Below, piece after piece: positions 9,846 to 23,500 of a stretch of 64,000 bases of DNA. The notes under the pieces are model-generated. The model was not told the origin of the DNA. It did not search any database and worked only from the letters and a program-made list of their open reading frames with translations. Positions within the stretch are counted from its first letter, which is position 1, and each line of letters begins with the position of its first letter. The position numbers were made by a program, and so were the translations under genes. This DNA comes from Multifurca ochricompacta. Lineage: Eukaryota > Basidiomycota > Agaricomycetes > Russulales > Russulaceae. The DNA lies in the NCBI GenBank assembly GCA_022496185.1, contig WTXG01000128.1, forward strand, positions 44,969 through 108,968, given 5' to 3'.

Positions 9846-12028
9846 TGGACGGAATTCTTTACGTGAGGAAGAGATACTGAGATAAACGCCATTCCCCGCT
9901 CAAGGGCTTTCATATAAGCTACGCGAACGCCAATGCCACGCATGATATGGACAAGTAAGGGAGTAATATAAAGCCCCCAAACATGATCTGATCAAGGAGG
10001 CATTAATAGAAACCTGACCGGGAAACGGGCATTTTCTCATGATCACTGCATGCAGTGTGTGCTATCCATATTGGAGGGAGGGCGTAGGGGTAGGGTGGGT
10101 CGTGAACCGAGAGATATGAGTGACGTGAGGCGGCAGTAGATGGGCTCAGGGCAGTAACACCTGATCATCACGGAAAACTAAGAAAGGACCATCTTCACGG
10201 AATAGAATGGGGAAATATCGGTTCCGAGTGGCCCAATTATGCTAAGCTTAGTAGTGGGGCGGCACGGGGGCTATGAGTGCTCCTTATGGAAGGCGCAAAA
10301 CGATATCATCTTAACAAAAAAGCAAATGATGAGTATCGCGAGAAACAAGGCTATACTAGTCCGCGACACTAGTAAATGCTCATCAAACAGGAGCTCTCGA
10401 AGGCAAAGGCAAAAGGCAGTCGAATGGGGAGAAGGCGAGACGTCGGGCTTGCGTCAAATAATGACATGTTTGGATGATCCGCGTTTCTACCAGCCCCGTT
10501 AACTTGCAAATACGCCACAGATGGCGGCTCAAGGACAGACGGTGGGGTCCTAACTCGGCCTTTTAAAGTGCAGCGCAAGACTAGCCGATACGGAAAAAAG
10601 ATTTCATGCGGTCAGGTTGTCTCCGTCCAGCTGTTGCACGTGAGCTTTGTAAGTAAGCAATTCACAACACGCATTGACTGCAGAACCCAGCCAATCACAC
10701 GCTGCACATAGTCAGAGAGCCAAGATTGAGGTACGTGGTACTGAGCGCCCAGGCCACAGTTGTCCAGGGACCTGTAGACCGAGCGCCAAGCTAATTCACA
10801 AGCACGAGAAGTAGCGCAGACCAATCCCGGATCGTGCTAGGCAGGTTGGAAACGAGGAAATTGTTGTACGAACAACAAGACAGGTGGGATAAAAAACCTC
10901 ATGGCGAAGAAATGAGCATGCCACGGAACTTGCTCCACAGAAATGTTATTCGGGGGGACACACAATAAGTGTGTAATAATAAGGATAATGAGGTTGTGGC
11001 GCCCGACACGATCACCCGGGTGGTTGGGTGAATCAGCTCGCCGCTCGGATGCCATCAATCGTCACAAGGGGCATCCCCTCGGCTGACTGGGGAAGTCATG
11101 TCTAGGGTTTGAACCAAAACATGCTGATAAATGCAGTACGCAGCGCCTAGTCACAAGCTTGTTCGGGTCTTGATGGCAAGACGAACGACAAACATTCGGC
11201 GACGAGGGAGAGTGCGCATGTGTCCGAGCTCAATTACACGTCTACCCACGCGTCTGCTTATTTCCAAGAAGTTGGGCAAGCGACGAGAATAGGGTAATAC
11301 GCGATTTCCCCGAGCGCAGTAGAGAGGGCTGCTAAGAGAAGGGACATGAGATTGCGACGAATGATGGGAGGCCCAGATTTAACAATGGCCGAAAAACAGC
11401 TTCTGGATAAGGCTGCTTTAAGCCTCCCGTTGCGCAAGATTTCCCAGAAGTCCCCTGAGGTATGAGGGGGGTCCTGGATCAGCAGACCTTTCTTGACAGG
11501 CTCTGGGAAAAGGGATTTATGAGGCTATGCGGAGGTGATGATCAAGCGACGAGGAAGGGGTCTGGGCCGCAGCAGGGGGCAACAACCCAACTTTTACCCG
11601 GCAAGTTACGTCATAAGATTAAGTAATCAGGAGGACAGGTCCAACCCCGTGGAGGATGCCCCTATAGACTAATTGACATCAGCGCCACATTTACGTGACA
11701 GACGATTGCGGATGTAGACACAGCCAGCCTTGAACCACTAATGGACATTTGATGAGTAGCGTAGACCCTGGGCTCAATGCAGCACTTTTCCAGCCAAGAG
11801 GACAGAGATATGAAAGACGTGAAGTGTATGTATTCTGAGGCACGAGTTCTCCAGCACCCGCAACCATTTTCGCCATTTAATCTCTCAATTCGTCGCTAGA
11901 GGACCCGCGGTTACCGTGATTCTTGTGTATTGAATAAAGCATAGCCCAAGAACGTAAGTGCACCTCTTTCCAGAGCATATGCCCTTCTATCATCAGTAAT
12001 TGATTATTTCTTATTCGTAACCTCCATT
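9846..12028. other. 2.2-kb stretch, no gene recognised
   Basis: Between the 7TM gene and the TPR-CHAT gene. The longest open frames (for example 10239-10502) have no recognisable domain and no good splice context. I see no inverted terminal repeats, tandem arrays or tRNA. It presumably holds both promoters; CTTATTCGTAACCTCC directly precedes the TPR-CHAT start at 12029. Confidence 0.5.
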
Positions 12029-15000
12029 ATGGAACTCGACCAAATCATCACTTCTCATCAGCGTGATCTCTCAAGGATCCCTCGATCTCATCCCGCTTAC
12101 ACTGCCTACATCCACCTTCTGGCTACATCACGATTCAAGCGCTATCAGCTATCAGAGCAGAAGGAAGATCTTGATAAATCTATTGTTCATTACACCGAAG
12201 CGATCTTTCTTCCACCTTCCTGGGGATTCTACCTAAACGTGGTTCAAGTCTTCTTTCGACTCGCACTTTCCCTTCTTTGTTGTTCCAAGAAGTTCAAGCA
12301 ACCTGAAGATGTCAAGTGTACTGTTGAATATTTTTGTTATCTCCGAGGACTACCCCTTGATACCTTTGAGGTCCCTCACGAAGACGTCACGACATCGCTT
12401 ATTGAGGCGTTGAGTATTCAAGTTGAGCTGGAAGCGGGTGGGACGGGGGATATTGAGGAGATGGTGGTCCTCTGCCAAGAACTTCTTGCCTGTCACAGCT
12501 CAGCAAACTATCCAACTCAGGCCATTACCGCCTTGGTCTCCGCCATTTTATGCAAATTCCGTCAAGGGAAGCAAGTACAGTCATTAGATGGAGTCATTCA
12601 ATGCCTTCGAGACGCGCTGAAGATCTTCCCGCCAGGCTTTCATCTAGTTTTTCTCGGACTGGCTATTTCCCTCTTAATTCGATACGGAACAAATTATTCA
12701 AACGGCGATTACGATGAGGCAATGACCCTCCTAGAAAGTGTCATTGCCTCCAATCCCCCGGGAGAGAGCGCCAGTGCGTCTCAGGCTATTGCTTCAGCGA
12801 TGGCCACAGCACTTGCGGGTCTACGGGCTACCATCTATCCAAACCCACAATATTTAGAGGAGGCCAATTCCCGTCTTCGTGCCTCACTCAGCTCTTCTTC
12901 TCTCGACAGTGACCTTCGGCATAGTTTTACACTCGCGATGGCAATGCTTGCTAAGGAGCGCTTCAATTGCTTTGGTCTCACGGAAGCACTTCAAGAGGCG
13001 CATTCTTATACTTCCGAAATGGTCAACCTTGCATCGTCCTCAGCTCACGGTACATTTGAAGAAAATATTGACAATGTGGAAGCTGTCCGGGCGGCGTATC
13101 CGATGGCGGTGGTAGAGGAGAAAATTCAAAATATTCGGAAACTGATCTCCAAGACTCCGCCAAGGTCCTCCGAGCGCAACGAGTACCTCCAACGTCTTGC
13201 GGATTGGTATAGAACCAAGTATTCTCGTACCAACGATATCGCGGACCTTGAAGAGGTGATCAAGTGCCGCCGGGTGCTGGTTGCGTCAACTGACACGAGT
13301 CATCTATTCGGATTCCAACCGGCAGGCTCTTTGGGCTTTGACCTCTACATGGCGTTTGAGTGTTCGAATAAAATGGAGTACCTTGACGAGTCTATCGCCG
13401 TGCATCGTGTTGTTCTCAAAATGCAAAGCGCGCAGCCATTCCGCGTCAAATTGATTCAACAGCTTGTTGCGTCGTTATCCAAACGCCTCGAGTTGCGTTA
13501 TAGCAGACAGGATTTGGATGAAGTCATTGAGCTAATTTCTCTGGGTGTCAATGACAAATTCGCAAAGGTATCTGACCGATTTGCTTATTCATGCGCCTGG
13601 GCATCCATTTCTCGGGCGGCCAGACACCCATCCGTCTCCTTTGCATATGAGAAGGCCATGTCATTAATGCAGAGATCATTGGTCTCCGCGCCGAACTTAC
13701 AAATGCAGCATGCTCGACTGGTCGCAATGCAAGGGCTCTGCGACAAGATGCCACTGGACTACGCGTCTTACCAGATCGACATGGGTCAATTCACTCAGGC
13801 TATTGAGACTCTAGAACAAGGGAGGGCCTTACTATGGTCTGAAATGCGTGATCTTCGCAATTCGATGGATCAACTTTCTCGATTCAATTCACCTTTGGCG
13901 GCGAAAATTGCAGCAATTAATCAGGATCTCGAGTCACTCACCATGTCTGTCACGCCGAGTGGGACTATAGAGATCAGTGATGGTGGATCACAGGTTGATG
14001 ATGGGATGGACCCATTCGGTCGTCTGGTTGTGAAGCAACAGAAGCTTCTGGAGGAGCGAGATGCACTCGTGTCGCAGATCCAAGATTTACCAAGGTTTGG
14101 AGACTTTCTGAAGACGCCGTCGTTCGAAACTATTCGTCTTGCCGCTTCACATGGGCCAGTCATTATTATCAACCATAATGAGTGGCGTTCCGATATCCTC
14201 ATACTCTTTCAAGACTCTCCCCCTTCCCTTATCCCTACAACTAACGATTTCTACCAGCGTGCAAATAAACTAAGAGATCGCCTAGTAGTCGCATGAAAGG
14301 AGGGTCTCGACTCGGAGAGATACGGACGCGCTTTACGTTCTGTGCTCGAGGGCCTTTATAACCTTGTCGGTAGACCAGTCATCGACAGGCTATGTGCTTT
14401 GGGCATACCAGAACAATCACGAATTTGGTGGTGTCCGACATCCGTTTTCTGCTCTCTTCCACTTCATGCGATGGGCCCAATCCCATCAAATGACGGCGTC
14501 AAGCGGTACTTTTCAGATCTGTATATTCCTTCATACACACCGACACTCTCTGCACTGATCGAGTCTCGCAAACCCAGTCCAAAAACGTCGTACGAACCTT
14601 CGTTACTCCTTGTGGCTACTCCGGATGAATCCTTACCAGGCGCTTATGGAGAGATGGCAGTCATACAGTCTTTCAATTCGCGGGTGCCAGTGGCCACCCT
14701 CTGTGGGAAGAATGCGACACCGGCTGATGTGGTGGAAGGACTGCGACATCACGGATTTGCACATTTCGTGTGTCATGGAACACTCGAGACTGGTAAACCT
14801 AGTGTTGTGACGGCCCCGGCTCGGCCTGAAGCCGCGGCTTAGGCCCGGCTTTTGGCGGCTTAGGCTTTTCAAAACTCAAGCCTGGGCCGTAGCGACGGCT
14901 TCCGGCCGGCTTAGGCCCGGCTTAGGCCCAAGCCGCGGCTTTACAGCGTCAAATCAAGTTTTAAGCTGCATTTTTGAAGGACTTGTAGTTTACATTATAT

Positions 15001-16169
15001 CAACCCCTAGCCACTGCTTTGGCCTTCTGCCATATTATGTCTCCCATTTAATTCCTGTAACATAAGTTGTCTTATTTAGCTTGTATCAATAACAGCGTTT
15101 GTAACGGGTGTTTCTATCCCGCGCTTGCTATGTAGATAAGATAAGATGTTGAGATCGTGGTGAAACTAAGAGTGAAATCCAGCAAGAATAGACCTATATT
15201 GAACAATTGCTAAGAGCCTACACCCCCAAGAAGACGAGATGGGATCTGCAGCGTGCTACAGGGCATCTTTAAATAGGTTCTAGTACTATTCTACAAAATA
15301 CCAAAGCCGATCGAGCGTGCGATGTAAATCTAATTATTTATCAGTGGCTTTATATACAATTTAGATGTACTATATCAGCTACCAAATTAAAGTAAACGAA
15401 CGCGCGCGTTATCTTGCTTGTTAATGAAAGTGATTTCATCACATGATCGATCTGAGATGTATATACTCAGTATCTTAATTAATGTGAGACATGTTTTTAT
15501 CTCATCAATTGTTTTATCTAAACGCGATCACAATTATGTCAGACTACTTCTGTACCAGTATTCTGGTTCAACAGTTCGCAAAAATCCGGATAGAAAGCGT
15601 GACTCAGCCACCAAAAGCCGCGGCCTAAGCCGCGGCTTCAGGCTTTCCAAACCTGAAGCCTGAGCCGTGGGCCGCTGGAAGCCGTTTTCACGGCCTATGT
15701 CGGCCCGGCTTTTTCCGGCTCAGAAACGGCCGGCTTACGGCTTCGAGCCGAGCCGTGCACAACACTAGGTAAACCATTCGATGCATCATTCGAGCTGTTC
15801 GATGACGAGCGACTTACACTGCTGGACATCGTACGCTCTCGACTTCCCGCTGGTGAATTTGCATTCCTTGCTGCATGTCACACTGCGGAATTGACAGACG
15901 AAAGTATTGCGGATGAAGGACTTCACCTTACTGCGGCAGTTCAATACTGTGGATTTCGAAGTGTGGTCGGGACGATGTGGGAGATGGCGGATATAGATGG
16001 GCGTGAACTTGCAGAGAATTTCTACAAGTCGATGTTCTCTGGGAATGGACAAGGGGTAGGTTATCACTTGAGGTCTGCGAGGGCGCTTCGTGATGCGACG
16101 CGGAAGATGAGGAGAAAGAAGGGGATGACTCTGGAGCGGTGGGTGAACTTTGTCCATTATGGTGTGTGA
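12029..16169 (+). pseudogene. TPR-CHAT protein, broken by hAT-D and one TGA
   Basis: Large intronless gene of the fungal TPR-CHAT type: degenerate tetratricopeptide repeats (about residues 1-650) followed by a CHAT domain, a caspase/separase-like cysteine protease fold. Its substrate in fungi is unknown. Removing hAT-D plus one duplication (976 bp) leaves 1,055 codons in one frame, with one in-frame TGA at about 14294 (LVVA-stop-KEGLDS). CHAT features seen: WWCPTSVFCSLPLHA, the presumed catalytic histidine in FAHFVCHGTLE just before hAT-D, and the presumed catalytic cysteine in EFAFLAACHTAEL just after it. The gene ends with ERWVNFVHYGV, as is usual for the family. The TGA could come from CGA by a single transition. 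Without splicing out both lesions no protease domain can be made. Confidence 0.85.
14800..15767 (+). mobile_element. hAT-D, 968-bp non-autonomous hAT-type element
   Basis: Short terminal repeats TAGTGTTGTG and CACAACACTA, flanked by a perfect 8-bp duplication GGTAAACC (14792-14799 and 15768-15775). About 150 bp at each end consists of repeated GCCGCGGCTTAGGCCCGGCTT-like GC-rich motifs in inverted order, while the centre is AT-rich. No transposase is encoded. It splits the CHAT domain of the preceding gene. Confidence 0.9.
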
Positions 16170-16755
16170 TAGAGGAAAGATTTCGCTCACGGTTAGTATC
16201 TTAATAACGTTTGGGTAAGAGCCTTTGGCTTCACCTACTTACATCGTATGTCAAGAAATTTGCATAGATGGTTTTTTGTTCGATAGTATATCACTTCGTG
16301 AGGAAGCATATGATTGGACATAGTATTGTGCAGAGCCAATCCGCGGTGAGTGCGAAGCAAAGTGTGTTCCCTAAAGAGTAAGATGAGCAATGAACAGAGA
16401 GGAGAAAAGAGGGGAGCCCGCGCAACGCAATGAAGTCGATGAGAGTAGGATCGTGCTGGAAGTTACCGATGACGGTGCTGATGGTGCCATTTGACCTTGC
16501 GCCTTGTTCGATAACTGTTCTTGCACGCGAAAGAGAGAGAGAGGGAGAGAGAAAAGCTAGATTGCTGGTTTGCTGACTACAAGCAGTATAGAAACCTTTT
16601 ATATACTTGTTCAGAGTCCAGATTTTGAAAAGAGCGGTATATTAAAAGGAAGCCGTAGATGGCGAAATTGGTAAGGTGGAAAGAGACAAGGAGGGTAAGA
16701 ACCAGGTCGAGAAGACGGTGAAGTGCAAAGGAGTGGATGGAGAGGTGAAGAAAAT
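16170..16755. other. Intergenic, (GA)n tract and LINE-B left target duplication
   Basis: 3' flank of the TPR-CHAT gene. A purine (GA)n microsatellite lies at about 16531-16552. The last 14 bases (16742-16755, GAGGTGAAGAAAAT) are the left copy of the LINE-B target duplication; the right copy is at 44107-44120. No gene recognised. Confidence 0.7.
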
Positions 16756-17012
16756 TTTTTTTTTTTTTTTTTTTTTTGAACTCGACTTTATTGACGCGCT
16801 TGCGGGACTCAGCCCAATCGCGCGGCTACATCAGGGTACAATGTAACTACTGTGATAGGTGAACATGGAGATGCCATGTCTACTGGGACATGCTAGGCAG
16901 AAAACTCTAAGAGAAAAACCTAAGGGAAAAAGTACGTGGAATGGCCGTCCGAGAAAGAGACCGTTCAAAGTAGAGAAAATCTTACTAAGTCCAAGTCCAA
17001 CCAAAACCCCCA
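16756..17012 (-). other. LINE-B 3' UTR and poly(A) tail
   Basis: On the plus strand about 22 T residues are followed by GAACTCGACTTTATTGACG, the complement of the LINE-A tail. The tail continues to the ORF2 stop at 17013-17015. It joins directly to the 14-bp target duplication. Confidence 0.85.
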
Positions 17013-17639
17013 TCAAGGGGGTTCGCGGGGCCTGCGGGCATGAATGGGCTTGAAGAAAGCCCTCGAAGCCTGGATGAACTCCAGGAGCTGGGTGACTCTG
17101 GCGCGATTGTTGAAGATCTGCGGCCAGGTAAGCTCATCGAACAGTGAGCCAGGGTCCATGTTGCATTCCGTCCAAACTTGGGCGTGTAATGGACAATCTA
17201 GGGCGATGTGGGCAAACGTTGCTGGGGTGACGCCATCACAATGGCAGAGGTGGTTGGCCTCTGGACGGGACTTGAAGAACCGTTCATGGTACTCTGTGAT
17301 GAAGGCATTGAAGAATCAGGCATGGCGCAGACTGTACTTTAGATGCTACTTTACTACTCTATCTCACCTTGTATGTGTAGAGGCTTAGATGCTTTCAATA
17401 ATGCGATAGCAACTTAATTTCTGTAGCATATTTACATAGGCTTTTATATACATCTGCATGTACTAATCGGCTATTAATCTAATCATAAGTACAATGCGTT
17501 TATAATGTGATTATAGTCACATGACTGCTTTCGGATGTATTAGGATCATTAAGTATCTAAGTGATTGTGATCGGCTGCGTTATCTCTGAAACGCATGATC
17601 ACAATCTTATGTTGGACCGATCTCCGGTAGCTCTGTACC

Positions 17640-20482
17640 TAGTGTTCGCCACGGGTAACCCGTGGGTAAAAACACATGGACCCGTACCCGTACCCGTATG
17701 TACCCGGACCCTTACACCAAGGGTACGGGTTTGCCATACTACGGGTATGGGTACACCACGGGTCGTATACCTGCAGGTAAGGGTAGATATTTACATTTTA
17801 AGTCTGATAGCCTAGAGTAACACTGTACTACTTAAGCTATAATCCATTCATCATCTGGCCATTCTTCATTGTTTTTGGTATCAGGTTGAGATGCTGCATA
17901 CTTTAAATCAGCAGTCTCTACATAACTGGCCTTCATCCAAGCTCCCAAACATAGAAGAGCCTGAGTTGTATGCAATGGGACCACTGGGTCTGTATACAGT
18001 ATCTACAATACATGTACTGTGTAGTTTTTCTGTGGCTGGTGCAATGCCACATGCATTGCTGCCCTCATTGCTGCCCTTCCAATTTCAGCTTACCCGCTCT
18101 GGCGGGTAAGGGTTGGGTGTCTGCGGGTAGGGGTCACATGAGGGGTATGAAGATGTGTCACAGCCAGGTGTCTGCTGCATCTGATCGTGTTTCAAGGGGT
18201 CAAGAGCTCTCAAGATGCGGAGCACACTCAAGATTCAAGGGCTACTATAGAAGGCCCAGTCCAGGTCAAAGTTTCAGGTGCCCACGACGTTATGGAGGGG
18301 GCGCGTGCAGGAAACGAGTCGAGAGCAGTGGCAATCAGCCCTGCTAAAGTCACTGGGGAAGAAGGCTCTCCAAGCTGCTACTTAGGGAGTTCAAGGGGGT
18401 CTTTGTGAAGTCGAATACACCTGTATTAGGTACAAGAGAACAGACTTAAGGTCTGTCTCAGTAAATCTAGTAGCTTAACATCAGGAAAATTACATTTTGC
18501 TAGCACAACTAGATAGACTAGAATGACTAGAATGGCTAGGGCGCCAGATTGTATTTACTATATGAGGGAATAGCAGCACGCATGCAGCATGAATCGACAC
18601 CGGAGATGCCGGGCCGGATTAACTAACATAGGCTTATACACCTTTTGCATTCCAATACACGTATTCTACTAATAATATAGACTACCACATAGTTTAGAAT
18701 GTATCATGAGTCTGTGAAGTGTAATGGTAATTGGTTACTACCATAAATTGGCATGAGATGTGCTGCTCATAAGAATGCACCCAGATGCACAACAGTCTGA
18801 ATGGCCACAAATTTACCGAGACAAGCTGGCTTGATAAGATCATTCAAAGTGTGACAGATAACTCATTCAGAGACAATTACATACTGCATGCACGACATGT
18901 CCCTTCAAATCTTGTCACAAGTAAAAGTAAATAGTATTATTTTCTCTCTTTATTTTCACACTCTTTTTGTAGTTTCAAAGGACTATTTCTGTATGCGTTC
19001 ACTTCAGTTTTTGACAACATTAACTACTTTATCTTATCTTTATCATATTTAGCTAATGCGTCATTGAGTGTGAGTGTGGGAACTACATTTTCCACGCCGC
19101 ATGCACAATTCTCACTCCACACTCCAATCAAAAAGCTGTCTTCCCCGCATCGTCTTCACATTTATCTTTCTCCTTTTCCCTCTCACAATCTCCCTCTCCC
19201 TCTTCCTCCATCTCTCTCTTTTATGGCCAAGTTACTCATGCTCACCATGTCACTTCCTTCCATGACAGGATCTTTTCTCTTTATTGAGGGCTAGATGCAG
19301 AAAGGTTAATATAAGCTCTTTTTTCCTTCTATCGCTGACAACTTTTTAACTTTGAACTTAGTCTGGTTGACCATGTGGGTGCCATGAAGAAAAGTGAGGC
19401 TCTACTATTTCATCTTTCCAGCAATATCATCATACTTGTATGCAGTGTGTTTGGTGTTCTCTTGCCTGTGAGCAGCTGTTGACTTGTTACACTTGGTACG
19501 CCCTTCCTATTTCATTCTTGAGTTGCTCTCTCTTACTCTCATTACCATTTTCCCAGGAAGATGGTGTTCTTGAGCCCATCCTGATGTTCTCTTTGGGCTA
19601 TGGTGTGCTGTTCATTCTCTCTGTGCGTGCCCTTTTGTTGCTGGGCCCTTCTACTTTGGTCACTTATATCAGACCAGGAGCTGTCATGTTTCAAATGCTG
19701 TTTTGTGAAACACTTGCAATGGACACAACATTGGTATGTCTTCTGTGTTCATCTGATCTGCTGGGAGCTAATGTCTTTTGTTTTGTTTTTTTTCACTTTG
19801 GATGACTCCCAGGACCCCGGTTGTATATGGCCCATTTAGTTTAAATTTGTGTACGTGATAGGCCAGTTCAGTGTATTAGTATAGATATTATAATAGATTT
19901 GTTTTTTTAATGTGAAAATCGGAGTAAGAAAAAAATAAAAGTGAATCCAGAAAAGGAATGAATTAGCTCTGGATTGAAAAAACTAGATCTAGGTGTGAAG
20001 ACACGTTCGCTATATCTACTTTTGAATTTAAAGTGCTAGAAGGGCTAGAATGGCTAGTACTAGTCAATCTAGCAATATGTCATTTTCCTGATGAAGTACA
20101 TCTTGAGTGAGGCACAATCAGTAAATGTAAGCTAACTAGAAGGTTCCAGTAAGTATCTAAGTAACCATATGCTCCAGGGGTTAGGCCCTGAGCTGAGATG
20201 AGAATTAGTAAGAGGGGTTGCACCCTCTGTAGCGCAAGCGTGGTGTGCACTTAAACAATCAAATGAGAAGAATGCTAGCCCCTAGTCACATGACTCGGGG
20301 GCAGAGATCAGAGAAACCGAAACCGAAATGCGCGCGCGCGCGCGACTCGAAAAACGTCACGTTCTCGTGACAACCTGTGTCACAAAAACTTCGCAAACCG
20401 TCACAAGATGTGACCCCGACCCGTACCCGCATGTACCCTGACCACATACCCGGCGGGTTGCGCCTACCCGTAGCGAACACTA
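17640..20482 (+). mobile_element. hAT-B1, 2843-bp hAT-type element, non-autonomous
   Basis: Ends TAGTGTTCGCCACGGGTA and TACCCGTAGCGAACACTA, an inverted repeat, with a perfect 8-bp duplication TCTGTACC (17632-17639 and 20483-20490). About 150 bp at each end carry many GGGTAC/GTACCC motifs. The outer 500 bp on the left and 70 bp on the right match hAT-B2; the rest is unique to this copy and includes a nested CATCAGG-ended element. No transposase recognised. Confidence 0.9.
18479..20093 (+). mobile_element. CATCAGG-ended element nested in hAT-B1
   Basis: The left end CATCAGGAAAATTACATTTT and the right end, whose complement is CATCAGGAAAATGACATATT, form an inverted repeat. It is followed inward by CTAG-containing repeats such as GACTAGAATGACTAG. 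Length 1615 bp. The 149-bp element at 44189-44337 has the same ends. No clear target duplication and no recognisable transposase; open frames at 19440-19839 have no domain I know. Superfamily not assigned. Confidence 0.65.
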
Positions 20483-20553
20483 TCTGTACCGGTACTCTGG
20501 TTCAACACTCCCCCTTGCTAAGTGCCGCTGCTAAGCGTGCTAAGCAATTATCC

Positions 20554-23500
20554 TTACTTAGGCGAGTTAATCTCTAGCCCAAGTTGACTCCTGAATTTCA
20601 GGAATTTGATGCGTCCCAAATTCTTGGTGAACATGTCTGTGGGATTCTCAGAGCCTTCAATAAAGAATAGCTCAATTTTCTTCTCCTGTATAATCTGTCT
20701 GATGTAGTGGAAGCAAATATCAATATGTTTTATCCGTCACTCTTGTACAGGATTAGAGGCCATAAAGATGGACCCCTGGTTATCAACGCAGAGAGGAATG
20801 GGTCCTAGATCAATACCAATTTCGCTTAGAAGCGATTTGATCCATACAATCTGTCGCGTTGTGTCAGAAAGCGACATGTATTCTGCTTCAGTGGATGAGA
20901 GCGCTGTGGTCTTTTGCGCTCTAGAATTCCAGCTGAATATCCCATTCGCTATTTTCACCATGTATCCAGTAGTGGATTGGCGATCTATTGGGTTTGACGC
21001 CCAATCGGAATCAGTGCACGCGATCAATCCGCCATTTGATCTGCCATCGTAGATAAGCGTGTAATCGGATGTGCCAGCTAAATATTGGCAGATATACAGT
21101 GCTCGATCAAGATGATCTTGAGATGGATTAGCGGCAAATTGAGATAGCCTTGTAACTGCAAAGGCAATATCTGGTCGCGTGCCCAACATAATGTAAAGTA
21201 ATGAGCCGATTACTTGTTGGAGCTTTGAACAAATGGAAGGATCAGCAGGTTCAGTGTTAGGCTCTGGATGATAGCCTTCTGGGAGTAGTGTTCGCCATGG
21301 GTAACCTGCAGGTAAAAACACATGGACCTGTACCCGTACCCGTATGTACCCGGACCCTTACACCAAGGGTACGGGTTTGCCATACTACGGGTACGGGTAC
21401 ACCACGGGTCGTATACCTGGAGGTAAGGGTAGATATTTACATTTCAAGTCTGATAGCCTAGAATAACATTGTACTACTTAAGCTATAATCCATTTGTCAT
21501 CTGGCCATTCTTCATTGTTTTTGGTATCAGGTTGAGATGCTGCATACTTTAAATCAGCAGTCTCTACATAACCTGCCTTCATCCAAGCTCCCAAACATAG
21601 AAGAGCCTAAGTTGTATGCAATGGGACCACCAGGTCTGTATACAGTATCTACAATACATGTACTGTATAGTTTTTCTGTGGCTGGTGCAATGCCACATGC
21701 ATTGCCACCCTCATTGCCACCCTTCCAATTTCAGCTTACCTGCTCTGGTGGGTAAGGGTTGGGTGTCTGCGGGTAGGGGTCACATGAGGGGTATGAAGAC
21801 GTGACCCCGACCTGTACCCGCATGTACCCTGACCACATACCCGGCGGGTTGCACCTACCCGTAGTGAACACTATCTGGGAGAGGAGTGGGCGCAAATTTC
21901 GCGTTAAGCATCCCAAAGCATTGCAGCACTTTAGTTAGGTATGGCTGTTGATCAAGTAGAATTTTGCCATCCTTCCTAGTTATGTGCATTTGCAAGAACT
22001 CCTTTGTGTCTCCTAGATCCCTGCACTCCCATTTGTTCATGAAATCAGTCTTTAGTTTGCTGACTAGGACTTGGTCATTTCCCATAAATAAAGCATCATC
22101 GACATATACAATGATGATGACGATTGACCCATTATTAGCCTTATATAGAAATAGGCCTGAGTCTGAGAGTAGGCGTTTACAGCCCATCGCAGCCATGGAC
22201 TTATCTAGTGCCTTCCACCATGCTAAGGCAGCTTGTTTAAGACCATAAATGGCGCGTTGTAGTCGTAGTACTTTGGTTTCTTGTCCTTTAATTTTGAAAC
22301 CTTCAGGTTGTTCCATGTATAGCTCTTCATCTAGTTCACCATACAGGAAAGCGCTTTTGACATCTAGTCCAGTGATGTGCCAATCCTCAAGCGCGGCAAG
22401 CGCGATCATCAGTTGGACAGTCTCAAACCTTACAACAGGCGAGAATATTTCATTGAAGTCAACGCCTTCAACCTGAGAAAAGCCTTTGGCTACAAGCCTG
22501 GCTTTCTTACGACCATCAGATTTCTGGTCAAAGACCCATCTGTTTTTAATTGTCTTCCTCCCTTTGGGAGGGTCCACAAGCGTAAAGACTTTCTGTCTGC
22601 GAAGTGCCTCAAGTTCTTCGCGACATGCAGTCTTCCATTCCTTTTGTTGTGTGTCAGGCATGCGCAAAATATCTTTATATGTCCACTCTTGTATATTGGA
22701 CATGTCTAGTGGCTGTGAATCATGTGGAACTGCTTTGGCGAGCAGATAATTCACAAATTCTCCTCCCCCTTCCTGGGCTAGTTGAGATACGAGATCTACT
22801 AGATCCTCAACTTCATCATCACTCCCCCTTATGGGTGTAAGCGGATTGTCGCTAGTGCGGGCCGGAGTGTCGAGACTAGGACCAGGAACCTGTCTCAAAC
22901 GCGCAGATGGAATCGGGGAGCTACCCCAGGGTTCCACTGCTTGTCTCCATTGCCGCATCTGCTGAATGTCTGTAATCTGATCGACGGGGTGCCTGTTATC
23001 CCCATAGACATTCCCAGGGCGAAGTGCAACTTTCCTTTCCCGTGTAGAGTGCCGCAAAGGCACTGGTTGTTGTTCTGGCACAGGAGAAGGCAAGGGTACC
23101 TCTGGCTGTGAAGCGCTAGGTTCTTCGTCAAGAACCTGAGGTCCTTCTATTTGTTTGGAAGGTGGAAGGTGAGATGGTAGGAAATCATCATTGTCCACTA
23201 AAGGAATGGGCTGTGTTTCTGGCCCTTCATTAATTAGAGGCTCATTCAATTTAGTAACTCCACGCCATCTGGTGGAATCACACTTAGGGAAGAGATTCTC
23301 ATCAAATAGGGCTGTGGCTTGCGTGTACAATGTATTATTGCCAAGCCGCATGAACAGATGGCCTTTAATGCCATCTGCATGCCCAATATACACCATAAGT
23401 TCTGACTTAGGTGATAGTTTATTGCCACGACGTTCTTCCAGAATGTAGACATAAGCACCACATCCAAAGACGCGCAAATGAGAGATCTCTGGTGCTTCTC

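Larger units (their letters stand above)
17309..20507 (-). repeat. copia 3' LTR (left), interrupted by hAT-B1
   Basis: LTR sequence is 17309-17639 plus 20491-20507 (331 + 17 = 348 bp), the same length as the other LTR. The 8-bp duplication TCTGTACC of hAT-B1 marks the break; the intact LTR reads CTCTGTACTGGTACTCTGG at that point. Confidence 0.92.

Noticed and set aside
19440..19839. Hydrophobic frames inside the CATCAGG element as a membrane protein gene
   Set aside because: T-rich sequence gives hydrophobic codons by chance; overlapping frames are similar and no homology is recognised.
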